Of a DNA stretch of 64,000 nt, positions 15,705-23,862 are shown in pieces. The notes under the pieces were generated by a model that was not told the DNA's origin, ran no database searches, and worked only from the letters and a program-made list of their open reading frames with translations. The first letter of the stretch is position 1; every line of letters starts with the position of its first letter. The translations under genes were made by a program, and so were the position numbers. The stretch comes from Hydrogenispora ethanolica (GTDB lineage: Bacteria; Bacillota; UBA4882; UBA8346): assembly GCF_004340685.1 (NCBI RefSeq), contig NZ_SLUN01000031.1:1-64000 (forward strand), in the 5' to 3' direction.

Positions 15705-17690
15705 GTGAAGGATTGGATCGAATTTGGATGCGGTTTGATAGGATTACTATATCTTGCGGCGGTTGGCGGTGCGTTTGGCGGGAGAACCAGACAGCACCGC
15801 TTTTATTTTTGGAGCAATTGGGGAGCGCTCGCGGCCGGCGTGGTTACCGTCGTTGTCGCCCTGCTGGTCTTGGTGACCGGCGTGGACTGGAGCGCGACTT
15901 TTCAGGGACCGCTCGCCTGGATGCAACTGACGTTCCGGCTGGACGGCCTTGCGGCGTTTTTCCTTTTCACTCTGGGGCTCCTGGCCAGCCTCGTCGCGAT
16001 CTACGCTTTGGGGTATGAGTGCCATATCACCCGCTCGGTGGCAATCTTCCAGCCGCTGTTTCTGCTGTCCCTCACCGGCCTGCTTGCCGCCTCCGACATC
16101 CTGTCGTTCCTCTTCTTTTGGGAGCTTATGAGCCTGACCTCTTATTTTTTGATTGTGGCCGGGTCCGGGGGCGGGCCCAAGAAAGCGGGCTTTCTTTATC
16201 TGATGATGACGCAGTTCGGGACGGCCTTTATCATGCTGGCGGTCCTGACCTTGGCGGCCGGCAGCGGGGGCACTTCGTTTGCCGGCTTGAATACGGCCGG
16301 GATGGCGCCCGCCTGGCGCGGCGCTTTGCTGGTCGCCTTGTTCATTGGGTTCGGGACCAAGGCGGGCATCGTGCCGCTCCATATCTGGCTCCCCAAGGCC
16401 CATCCGGCGGCTCCCGCCCCGGTATCGGCGCTGCTGTCCGGTTTCATGATCAAGGCTGCGTTGTACGGGTTGTTGCGTTTCGTCGGCTTTTTCCAGACGG
16501 AGGCGTGGTTTGGGGCGCTTTTGATGCTGATGGGAGGGATCAGCGCCGTTTTGGGGATCTTATATGCTTTCATGGCGAAGGATTTCAAACGGCTCCTGGC
16601 TTATTGCAGCATCGAAAACATGGGGCTCCTCTTCCTGACGGCCGGGGTGTTTTGCTGGGGCTACGCGCTGGGAAACGGCCGTTTGACCGGACTGGCCCTG
16701 GCCGCGCTGGAGATGCATCTGTTGAACCACGCTTTGTTTAAAGGATTATTATTCATGTCCGCCGGCGCGCTGTTGCAAGGGTGCGGGACGGTGGACCTGG
16801 ATAAAATGGGCGGGCTCATCCAGCGGATGCCCCAAACCGCCTGCTTCACCCTGATCGGCTGCATGGCCGGGGCCGGACTGCCGCTGGTCAGCGGTTTCGT
16901 CAGCGAATGGCTGATCCTGCAAATGCTCTTCCTGGCCGCCCTCCTGGCGCCGCTGGCCTGGATGAAGCTGATCGTTTTCACCGGCATCGGGATGGTGGCC
17001 CTAAGCGCCGGATTGGCCGGCGCCACTTTTGTCAAACTGTTCGGCACTGCTTTCCTGGCCTTGCCCCGTTCGCCCCAGAGCCGGGCGGCCCGCGAGGTGA
17101 ACCGGCAGATGCGGCTGGCGATGGGCCTGGCGGCCGGCTGCTGCCTGTTGCTGGGGATCGTTCCGTGGCTCGGCTGGCGGCTGATCAGCTTCAGCAGCGG
17201 CCGGCTGGGCCGGGACGGCGCGGTCGCTTCCCATCCGGTGATGGCCGGCGGCTTGTTCGGGGAGGTATCCGGGCAGCTGGCGGGGATCCTGGCGGTTCTG
17301 GCCATCGTGGCCCTGACGGTCTGGCTGGTCCGCCGTAAACTGGCCTGGCGGACCGGGACCACTTGGAACTGCGGCGCGACATTGCAACCGTCGATGGGGT
17401 ATACCGGAACCGGTTTCGCGAAAATGGGCCGGCTGGCCTTCGGCTTCTGGCTCCGTCCGCAACGCCGGGTGCTGCGGCCCGCGGCGGAACATCCGCTTTT
17501 CCCCGGGCCTCTGGAATACCGCAGCCAGTTGCCTTCGCATTTTGAAGAACGGCTTTACCGGCCGGGCGCCCGGCTGTTATTGAAAGTATCCGCCCAGGTC
17601 CGGCGGGTCCAGGCCGGCAGCATCAAGCTCTATCTCGGTTACATCCTGGCGGTCCTGGTATTGCTGCTGATATATATCCGGTGGTTTTAA
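15705..17690 (+). CDS. hyfB: Hydrogenase-4-type antiporter-like membrane subunit (HyfB/HycC/NuoL-like)
   Basis: A 661-residue proton-conducting membrane subunit with about 15 hydrophobic segments, homologous to NuoL and the Mrp antiporters. Typical blocks are FFWELMSLTSYFLIV (the TM5 glutamate), FGTKAGIVPLHIWLPKAHPAAPAPVSALLSG and KRLLAYCSIENMGLL. The C-terminus carries a cytoplasmic piece and a last membrane helix (GYILAVLVLLLIYI), as in HyfB. It begins a same-strand series continuing to 23140. The GTG start at 15705 has GAGGGA upstream. Its TAA stop coincides with the left edge of a dispersed element. Confidence 0.92.
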   Translation: MKDWIEFGCGLIGLLYLAAVGGAFGGRTRQHRFYFWSNWGALAAGVVTVVVALLVLVTGVDWSATFQGPLAWMQLTFRLDGLAAFFLFTLGLLASLVAIYALGYECHITRSVAIFQPLFLLSLTGLLAASDILSFLFFWELMSLTSYFLIVAGSGGGPKKAGFLYLMMTQFGTAFIMLAVLTLAAGSGGTSFAGLNTAGMAPAWRGALLVALFIGFGTKAGIVPLHIWLPKAHPAAPAPVSALLSGFMIKAALYGLLRFVGFFQTEAWFGALLMLMGGISAVLGILYAFMAKDFKRLLAYCSIENMGLLFLTAGVFCWGYALGNGRLTGLALAALEMHLLNHALFKGLLFMSAGALLQGCGTVDLDKMGGLIQRMPQTACFTLIGCMAGAGLPLVSGFVSEWLILQMLFLAALLAPLAWMKLIVFTGIGMVALSAGLAGATFVKLFGTAFLALPRSPQSRAAREVNRQMRLAMGLAAGCCLLLGIVPWLGWRLISFSSGRLGRDGAVASHPVMAGGLFGEVSGQLAGILAVLAIVALTVWLVRRKLAWRTGTTWNCGATLQPSMGYTGTGFAKMGRLAFGFWLRPQRRVLRPAAEHPLFPGPLEYRSQLPSHFEERLYRPGARLLLKVSAQVRRVQAGSIKLYLGYILAVLVLLLIYIRWF

Positions 17691-17821
17691 AAGCGTTGTG
17701 ATAAACCCCGTCCGAAGGTCGGGGTGAATACAAAAGCTCAGAAAAGCAAGTGATAAAGTCGTTTTTTAGTCCATTGAAAAGGATGATTTCCGAATTTGAG
17801 GACTTTATCTCATGGCTTTTA
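17688..17821. mobile_element. MITE-like element, copy 3 (134 bp), inside the hydrogenase operon
   Basis: TA-flanked copy with ends TAAAAGCGTTGTGATAAA and TTTATCTCATGGCTTTTA. The internal hairpin is CCCCG-n9-CGGGG where copies 1 and 4 have CCCTG-n9-CAGGG, a compensatory change that supports a conserved structure. It directly follows hyfB, and its TA begins the hyfB stop codon. Confidence 0.82.
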
Positions 17822-17837
17822 AAAGCGTTATGACACA
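17820..17837. repeat. Partial second left end of the element
   Basis: TAAAAGCGTTATGACACA repeats the left terminus directly after copy 3, sharing its TA. It may be a nested insertion remnant or a tandem end. Confidence 0.5.
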
Positions 17838-17900
17838 CATCGGATACAAGAAGGAATCATCTCTCATCTTTTCACTTCCAGAAGGGGCGGACTAGAAAAT

Positions 17901-18833
17901 ATGGCGGATTTTTTGGGAATCGGGTTCCAATGGCTCTTCGGGCTGCTGCTGGCGCCGGTTTTGGGCGGCGCGATCAAGCTGGCCAAGGCCCGGCTGCAAC
18001 ACCGGCAGGGGCCGCCGTTGCTCCAGCCCTGGTATGACCTTATGAAACTCTTCCGGAAACGAATGGTGCTTTCCGGGACGACTTCATGGCTGTTCCGGGT
18101 CCCGCCCTTTCTGGAGATCGGCGTGGCGCTCGGCTTGTTGCTGGTAGTGCCCGGGCCTTTCCGGGCCGGCGCGGCTTTTCCGTTCGGCGCGGACCTGGTG
18201 GCGCTGCTCTATCTGATGGCGCTGGCGCGGTTCTTCTCCGCCCTGGCCGGGCTGGACGCCGGGAGCGCCTTCGGCGGGATGGGCAGCAGCCGCGAGATGA
18301 CCCTGGCGGCCCTGATCGAACCGGGCTTGGTTCTGATCCTCTTTTTGCTGGGCTTCAAGGCCGGCAGCCTGAGTCTGAACCCGCTCTTTCACTGGGCGGC
18401 CCAGGATCCGGGCTGGATCCTTTCGCCGCTGCACCTCTTGACGGGGGTGGCCTATTTCATGCTGATGATCGCCGAGACCGGCCGGATTCCGGTGGACAAT
18501 CCCGATACCCACCTGGAACTGACCATGATCCATGAGGGGATGATCCTGGAATACTCCGGGCCGTTTCTGGCCCTGATCAACTGGGCGGCCTGGATCCGGC
18601 AGTACCTCTTCTTCAGCATCTTCATCCAGCTGTTTTGGCCGGTTCCGGCCTACGGCGGGTTCCCCGGGCCGTTCCTCAGCCTGGCGGACTTCTGTCTGAA
18701 GCTGGCCTTGGTCGGCGGCCTGGTAGCGCTGGTGGAGTCGCTCCTGGCCAAGATGCGGTTGTTGAAAGCGCCCCGGTTGTTATGGGCGGCATTCGCCTTT
18801 GGGGTCCTGGGGTTATTGACGGCGATTTTTTAA
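17901..18833 (+). CDS. hyfC: Hydrogenase-4-type membrane anchor subunit (HyfC/HycD/EchB, NuoH-like)
   Basis: A 310-residue integral membrane subunit homologous to NuoH, joining the ion-pumping arm to the hydrogenase-like peripheral arm. Family blocks are KLAKARLQHRQGPPLLQPWYD, the loop ETGRIPVDNPDTHLELTM (acidic residues of the quinone-cavity-like site) and IHEGMILEYSGPFLAL. Eight membrane helices are expected and consistent. The ATG at 17901 has a distant GAAGGGG. The 210-base gap from hyfB is filled by the dispersed element. Confidence 0.94.
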   Translation: MADFLGIGFQWLFGLLLAPVLGGAIKLAKARLQHRQGPPLLQPWYDLMKLFRKRMVLSGTTSWLFRVPPFLEIGVALGLLLVVPGPFRAGAAFPFGADLVALLYLMALARFFSALAGLDAGSAFGGMGSSREMTLAALIEPGLVLILFLLGFKAGSLSLNPLFHWAAQDPGWILSPLHLLTGVAYFMLMIAETGRIPVDNPDTHLELTMIHEGMILEYSGPFLALINWAAWIRQYLFFSIFIQLFWPVPAYGGFPGPFLSLADFCLKLALVGGLVALVESLLAKMRLLKAPRLLWAAFAFGVLGLLTAIF

Positions 18834-18869
18834 TCATGGGTGGATGAACCGGCGATAAGGAGGATCTCC

Positions 18870-19550
18870 ATGTTCGAAAACTCCCTGCACAATCTGAGTC
18901 ATGTGGCCATTCCCGGGTGGGACCTGGGGCTGGTGGCCGCGGCGCTGACCACGGTGCTCATTTGCCTGGCCAAGAAGTACCGGAATATGACGTTGCTCCT
19001 CATCATTCAGGCCTGCTGCCTGTCGGCGCTGACCTTCTTTCTGGGCCTGGCCAGCGGCGAGGCGCACCTGCTCCTGGCGGGCCTGGCCAATCTGGCGTTC
19101 AAAGGCGCGGTCATCCCCTACTTGCTCTGGGCATCCTTGAGAAAGGCCGGCCTGGACCGGCGCAAGGACGAGCGGTTCTCGGTGCTGGCGGCCGGCGTCT
19201 GGATCGGCGCCATCGCCCTGTTGACGGTGTTCCTGACCCCGCCGCTGCTGGCGGCGGCGCCGGTCCTCTCCGGCCGCACCCTGCAGTGCGGCTTGGCCGG
19301 CATCTTTTTGGGGCTGTGGATGATGATCTTTCGCAACTTCCTTTATTCCCAGGTGGCGGGGTTGCTGTTGATGGAGAACGGCCTGTACCTGGTGGCCTTG
19401 GCGTTGACCTCGGGCATGCCGGTGCTGATCGAGTTGGGGATCATGTTCGACCTTTTTGTGGCGGTGGTGGTGGTCGGCATCCTGCTGGAACGGGTACGCC
19501 GACTCTTTGAGACGACCGCGATCGATCAATTGAAACAATTGCGAGGATAA
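18870..19550 (+). CDS. hyfE: Hydrogenase-4 subunit E-like membrane protein (HyfE, NuoK-related)
   Basis: A 226-residue hydrophobic protein with about seven membrane segments. HyfE proteins contain a NuoK-like module; here the stretch around VAGLLLMENGLYLVALALTSG, with its buried glutamate, corresponds to it. The chosen ATG at 18870 has AAGGAGG seven bases upstream; an upstream in-frame extension to 18840 lacks one. It follows hyfC closely and precedes hyfF by six bases. Confidence 0.88.
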   Translation: MFENSLHNLSHVAIPGWDLGLVAAALTTVLICLAKKYRNMTLLLIIQACCLSALTFFLGLASGEAHLLLAGLANLAFKGAVIPYLLWASLRKAGLDRRKDERFSVLAAGVWIGAIALLTVFLTPPLLAAAPVLSGRTLQCGLAGIFLGLWMMIFRNFLYSQVAGLLLMENGLYLVALALTSGMPVLIELGIMFDLFVAVVVVGILLERVRRLFETTAIDQLKQLRG

Positions 19551-19556
19551 AGGGAT

Positions 19557-21029
19557 ATGGAGATGGGGCTTTTCATTCTGGCGCCGGTGGTCCTGGCGGC
19601 CGCCGCTTTTGTGAAACAACGCTGGCTGTTGCATGTCACGGCTGCGGTCCATCTGCTGCTGGCGGTGCAGGCCGGCCTGGCGGCGGCGCGGATCGCCCGG
19701 GTGAAGGTCTGGGCCGAGGGCTTCTGGTATCTGGACAGTCTCAGCGCGCTCTTTCTACTGGTGGTGGCAGTGGTTTCCCTGGTGATCAGCCTCTTCGCCG
19801 TGGGCTATTACAGCCGGGAATGGCGGCGGGGCGAGCTGTCCGGCCGGCGCCTGGCGGAGTATCTTTTCTGGTATAACCTGCTGCTGGCTGCGATGTACCT
19901 GGTGGTGCTCACGGCCAATCTCGGCATCCTGTGGGTGGCGGTCGAGGCGACCACCGTCACCTCGGTGCTGCTGGTGGGGTTCGAAGCCAAACGGGCCGCC
20001 ACCGAGGCCGCCTGGAAGTACCTCCTGATCTGTTCGGTGGGGATCATCTTCGCCTTGCTGGGGATCATGTTCCTCTACTTCGCGGCGCTGCCCGCGCTGG
20101 GGACCGCGGGCGGGGGAGCGGCGCTGGACTGGAGCCAGCTGGCCGCCTTGGCGGCGCGGCTGGATCCGGGCCTGGCCAAGCTGGCCTTCATCTTCATCCT
20201 GATCGGCTTCGGCACCAAGGTCGGTTTCGCGCCGCTCCATACCTGGCTGCCCGACGCGCACAGCCAGGCGCCGACCCCGGTCAGCGCCGTACTTTCGGGA
20301 GTCTTGCTGAACTGCGCCTTATACGGAATCATCCGGGTGGCTTCGATCATCCGGGCCGGTACGGGCGGCGGTTTCGTGGATCAGTTTTTGACCTTCTTCG
20401 GCCTGTTTTCCATCGCCGCGGTGATCCCCTTTATCCTGATCCAATACGATCTGAAACGGCTGTTGGCCTATTCCAGCGTTGAAAACATGGGAATCATCGC
20501 CTTTGGCCTGGGCTTGGGCGGCAAATGGGCGGTGATCGGCAGCCTGTTGCAGATGGCCAACCATGCCCTGACCAAGTCCAGCCTGTTTTTGAGCGCCGGC
20601 GAGGTGGTCCAGGTCTTCGGGAGCAAACGGCTGCACCGGATGAAGGGCCTGATGGCGGCGGCGCCGGGGCTGGGGACGGTTTTTTACGCCGGTCTGCTGG
20701 CGATCACCGGTTTCCCGCCTTTCGCCATCTTCTTCAGCAAACTGACTATCGTTTACGGCGGGTTGCAGCGGGGCAGCTACGGCCCGAGCCTGCTCTTCCT
20801 GCTGCTGCTGTTGGTCATCTGCGGCGGCCTGTTTTATTATTTCAGCCGGATCCTGCAGGGAACGCCGTCTCCCAAACGATTCTTGACGCCGCGCAAGGAG
20901 AACTGGGCCACGGTGCTGGTTCTCGGCCTGCCGCTCGGGATCATGCTGGCGCTGGGATTTTACCAGCCGCCGGTCTGGCGGGCGCTGATCGGCGAAGCAG
21001 CCCGGATCATCGGAGGGAAGATGCCATGA
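19557..21029 (+). CDS. hyfF: Second antiporter-like membrane subunit (HyfF, NuoL/NuoN-like)
   Basis: A 490-residue ion-translocating subunit with about 14 membrane helices. Conserved blocks are LGILWVAVEATTVTSVLLVGFEAK (TM5 glutamate), FGTKVGFAPLHTWLPDAHSQ and KRLLAYSSVENMGIIAFGLGLG. It overlaps the next gene by four bases (ATGA). With HyfB the complex has two antiporter-like subunits, so possibly two pumping channels. No HyfD-like third copy is present. Confidence 0.93.
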   Translation: MEMGLFILAPVVLAAAAFVKQRWLLHVTAAVHLLLAVQAGLAAARIARVKVWAEGFWYLDSLSALFLLVVAVVSLVISLFAVGYYSREWRRGELSGRRLAEYLFWYNLLLAAMYLVVLTANLGILWVAVEATTVTSVLLVGFEAKRAATEAAWKYLLICSVGIIFALLGIMFLYFAALPALGTAGGGAALDWSQLAALAARLDPGLAKLAFIFILIGFGTKVGFAPLHTWLPDAHSQAPTPVSAVLSGVLLNCALYGIIRVASIIRAGTGGGFVDQFLTFFGLFSIAAVIPFILIQYDLKRLLAYSSVENMGIIAFGLGLGGKWAVIGSLLQMANHALTKSSLFLSAGEVVQVFGSKRLHRMKGLMAAAPGLGTVFYAGLLAITGFPPFAIFFSKLTIVYGGLQRGSYGPSLLFLLLLLVICGGLFYYFSRILQGTPSPKRFLTPRKENWATVLVLGLPLGIMLALGFYQPPVWRALIGEAARIIGGKMP

Positions 21030-22597
21030 CGATGGAGGAATTAACGCCGGTTTTCGCCGGATGGAACGCCGCCGGAGGAGCGGTCCGGCCGGGCGAATTC
21101 CAGTATCAGATTGCCCCCGCGCAGCTGCCCGAATTGGCCCGGCTGCTGGCGGGGAAGGCTTCGCTCCTGGGGATGCTGGCCCTGGATGAACGGGCGGTCG
21201 ACGGCAATTACCGCATTCTTCAGCTATTCGGGTTGGAGGGCGGACAGGTGTTGACGGTCAGCGCGCCGGTGCCGGAGGATCAACCGGTTTTTCCGAGCGT
21301 GACGCCTTTTTTGCCGGCGGCCCACTGGTATGAGCGGGAGATCGGCGATCTTTTCGGAGTGCGGCCCATCGGCCACCCCGATCCGCGCCGCCTGGTGATC
21401 CACCGCGGCTGGCCCAAGGGCAGCCATCCCTTGCGCAAGGATTACCAGCCCGCCACCGCGGTCAAGGCCTCCGGGTACGAAGGAAACTTCTCCTATCAGC
21501 AGGTGAAAGGGAACGGGGTTCACCAGGTGCCGGTGGGGCCGATTCACGCCGGGATCATCGAGCCGGGCCATTTCCGTTTCCATGTGGTGGGCGAGAGCGT
21601 TCTGGAACTGGACGCGCGCCTTTTCTACACCCACCGCGGCATTGAGAAGCTGGCCGAGGGGCGGGCTTGGCCGGAATTGTTGCCGCTGGCCGAACGGCTC
21701 TGCGGCGTCTGCACAGTCTCGCACTCTTTCTCGCTGGCGCTGGCGCTGGAGCGCTTGACCGGGATCGCGCCGCCGCGCCGCGCCTCCTATCTCCGGGTGG
21801 TCCTGGCCGAGCTGGAGCGGGTCTACAACCACTTGAACGACATCAGCGCCATCTGCGCCGGAGTCGGCCTGGCCCTGGGCACGCAGCGGGCCGCCGAATT
21901 CAAAGAAGCGGCCCTGGAACTGAACCGGGCGCTCACCGGCCACCGCTATCTGCGCGGCGCGGTGATTCCGGGCGGCGTCCGCCAGGACCTGGACCCCGCC
22001 CAGCTGACCATGGTCGAAGTCTTTCTGGAGCAGTTGGAGGGGGACCTGGCCGGGCTGTGGGAGGCGGTCTCCGGCAGCGATGTCTTTTTGGATCGGATGC
22101 AGCGGACCGGCGTGCTGACGCTGGAGAACGCGCTGGCGCTGGGGGCGGTGGGACCCGCCGCCCGGGCCAGCGGGGTCCGGGCCGATACCCGGGTGGATCA
22201 GCCCTATGCCGCCTATCCCCAGCTCCAGCTGGAGGTGCCGGTGGAGACGGACGGGGATGTCTACAGCCGTTTCGCCATCCGCTTCGCCGAGATCCGAGGG
22301 AGCCTGAGCCTGATCCGCCAGGCGCTGGCCGATCTGCCGGAAGGGCCGGTGGCGGTGGAGCTGCCGGCGCTGTTGCCCCCGGGGGCGCAGGCCTTCGGAA
22401 TCACCGAGTCGGCGCGCGGTTCCAACCTGCACTGGCTGAAGACCGACAGCGGGGGCCGGATCTTCCGGTACGCGGTCCGCTCGGCCTCCTTTCCCAATTG
22501 GCCGGCCTTGGCGACCGCGGTGCCGGGCAACATCATTCCCGATTTTCCGCTCATCAATAAGAGCTTTGAACTTTGTTACGCCTGTCTGGACCGCTGA
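21026..22597 (+). CDS. hyfG: Hydrogenase large subunit with NuoC-like N-terminal domain (HyfG/HycE-like)
   Basis: 523 residues. About 1-160 resemble the NuoC 30-kDa domain (HWYEREIGDLFGVRPIGHPDPRRL, LRKDY); the rest is NuoD/NiFe large-subunit-like. The first nickel-site motif RLCGVCTVSH is intact, with both cysteines. The second is CYACLDR at the very C-terminus; the usual DPC is replaced by ELC, but C-x-x-C is kept. The protein stops at that Arg, so it has no extension for a maturation endopeptidase to cleave. It could be a true group 4 NiFe hydrogenase or an Ehr-type relative; retained cysteines favour the former. Confidence 0.9.
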   Translation: MTMEELTPVFAGWNAAGGAVRPGEFQYQIAPAQLPELARLLAGKASLLGMLALDERAVDGNYRILQLFGLEGGQVLTVSAPVPEDQPVFPSVTPFLPAAHWYEREIGDLFGVRPIGHPDPRRLVIHRGWPKGSHPLRKDYQPATAVKASGYEGNFSYQQVKGNGVHQVPVGPIHAGIIEPGHFRFHVVGESVLELDARLFYTHRGIEKLAEGRAWPELLPLAERLCGVCTVSHSFSLALALERLTGIAPPRRASYLRVVLAELERVYNHLNDISAICAGVGLALGTQRAAEFKEAALELNRALTGHRYLRGAVIPGGVRQDLDPAQLTMVEVFLEQLEGDLAGLWEAVSGSDVFLDRMQRTGVLTLENALALGAVGPAARASGVRADTRVDQPYAAYPQLQLEVPVETDGDVYSRFAIRFAEIRGSLSLIRQALADLPEGPVAVELPALLPPGAQAFGITESARGSNLHWLKTDSGGRIFRYAVRSASFPNWPALATAVPGNIIPDFPLINKSFELCYACLDR

Positions 22598-22669
22598 TCG
22601 ATCCGCATCACTCTCGCGGTCCGGGGTTCGTTAACGTCATTATGCAATGCACTGAGGCAGGGGTAGGTC

Positions 22670-23140
22670 ATGATCAAATTATTGGTACAGAATCTCACGG
22701 AGCGGCTGAGGTGCCGCAAGATCGCCGGGGAGCGGTGGGGGCGTTCGCTCCAGATCCGCCATCTGGACTGCGGCTCGTGTAATGGTTGCGATTTTGAGTT
22801 GGCGGCGCTGCTCAATCCGGTCTATGACATCCAGCGGTTCGGCCTGGACTTTGTGGCCTCGCCGCGCCATGCCGACGTGCTGGCGGTCACCGGCGTGGTC
22901 ACCCGCAATTTGGAAGAAGCGGCCCACGCCACCTACGAGGCGGCCCCCGAGCCCAAGCTGGTGGTGGCGGTGGGCGACTGCGCCTGCGACGGCGGGGTCT
23001 TCCGGGACGGCTACGCGGTGGTCGGTCCGGCCGAGGCGGTGCTGCCGGTGGATTTGAAGATCCCGGGCTGTCCGCCGGATCCGGAGACGATCCTTGCGGC
23101 CCTGCTGGAGCTGGACCTGGCAGCGGCGCGGCGGAAATAG
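22670..23140 (+). CDS. hyfI: Hydrogenase small subunit (HyfI/HycG/EchC, NuoB-like)
   Basis: A 156-residue iron-sulfur subunit carrying the proximal [4Fe-4S] cluster. Ligands are visible in LDCGSCNGCDFE, VGDCACDGG and IPGCPPDP, all in canonical places. It ends the operon; no 2x[4Fe-4S] ferredoxin-type subunit (HyfH/HycF/EchF) or formate dehydrogenase follows. A 21-bp repeat array begins within about 65 bases of its stop. Confidence 0.94.
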   Translation: MIKLLVQNLTERLRCRKIAGERWGRSLQIRHLDCGSCNGCDFELAALLNPVYDIQRFGLDFVASPRHADVLAVTGVVTRNLEEAAHATYEAAPEPKLVVAVGDCACDGGVFRDGYAVVGPAEAVLPVDLKIPGCPPDPETILAALLELDLAAARRK

Positions 23141-23183
23141 GCGGACCGGGGTCTTTTGGATTCCCCATTCCCCGGCAGCCGGG

Positions 23184-23456
23184 GGGTTCCTCTCCCGCCA
23201 CGGGAAGACCTTCGCTCACCTAAGCAAGATCTTCATTCCCAAAAGCAACTGTGGCGACGACTGCCGCAGTTGCTTCTTTCACAAAAGGAAGACCTTCGCT
23301 CACCCAAGTAAGATCTTCATTCCCAAAAGCAACTGTGGCGACGACTGCCGCAGTTGCTTCTTTCACAAAAGGAAGGCCTTCACTCACCCAAGCAAGATCT
23401 TCATTCCCAAAAGCAACTCCCGGAACGGGGGAAGACGCTCCTGGAATCATCGAAGC
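23184..23456. repeat. 21-bp repeat array (array 2) with 84-bp higher-order repeat
   Basis: Clear 21-bp phase from 23205 to 23435, grouped as an 84-bp (4 x 21) repeat present about 2.5 times; flanking units are weaker. Units include the palindromes AAGATCTT and AAGGCCTT. AGCAACTG with CAGTTGCT forms a stem spanning two units. All three frames of both strands are open over much of it because 21 is a multiple of three; I do not call any of them a gene. Confidence 0.88.
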
Positions 23457-23499
23457 GGCTCTTTTGGCGGCAGATGATCGAAAGGGAGTTTCAGGCGCT

Positions 23500-23527
23500 T
23501 TGTTTTTTGACTGCGATCGCGTATAAT
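23500..23527 (+). promoter_or_regulatory. Promoter of the mntA/hepT pair
   Basis: TATAAT at 23522-23527 with TTGTTT at 23500-23505 (16-base spacer), 29 bases before mntA. Confidence 0.55.
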
Positions 23528-23556
23528 AATAGTGAGTAGGGGAATGGAGGCGCGGC

Positions 23557-23862
23557 ATGGCTCAAACGGAACTTCGCCGTGATTCGGCACTCGCCGTTTT
23601 GCGAAAATATAAGCAGGATTTCCAAAGCCGGTATGGCGTGACTCGTATTGGCTTCTTCGGTTCGGTGGCGCGGGATGAAGCGGACGCCGAAAGCGATGTC
23701 GATGTCGTCGTGGAGATGGAAAAGCCTGATCTTTTTTATATGGTGCATATCCAGCAGACATTAGCGCAAGAGTTTCAAAGACCGGTCGATCTCGTCCGTT
23801 TCCGGGATTCCATGAATTCGTTTTTAAAAGAGCGAATCCGCGCGGAGGCTGTCTATGGATGA
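23557..23862 (+). CDS. mntA: MntA-type nucleotidyltransferase antitoxin
   Basis: A 101-residue minimal nucleotidyltransferase. The active site is GSVARDEADAESDVDVVVE, i.e. GSxAR followed by the DxD metal-binding pair. In known HEPN/MNT (type VII) systems, MntA AMPylates a tyrosine of the HepT toxin and inactivates it. The ATG has GGAGG six bases upstream. The toxin ORF starts inside the last codons of this gene at 23855, the usual antitoxin-first coupling. Confidence 0.9.
   Translation: MAQTELRRDSALAVLRKYKQDFQSRYGVTRIGFFGSVARDEADAESDVDVVVEMEKPDLFYMVHIQQTLAQEFQRPVDLVRFRDSMNSFLKERIRAEAVYG

Noticed and set aside
21026-22597. Respiratory NADH:quinone oxidoreductase (Nuo) operon
   Set aside because: NiFe-type cysteine motifs, the HyfE-like subunit and the lack of NuoA, E, F, G, I, J, K genes place it with hydrogenase-4/Ehr-type complexes.
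23220-23558. Minus- and plus-strand ORFs through the 84-bp repeats
   Set aside because: Several frames are open at once because the unit is a multiple of three; none has a start site and they conflict with each other.
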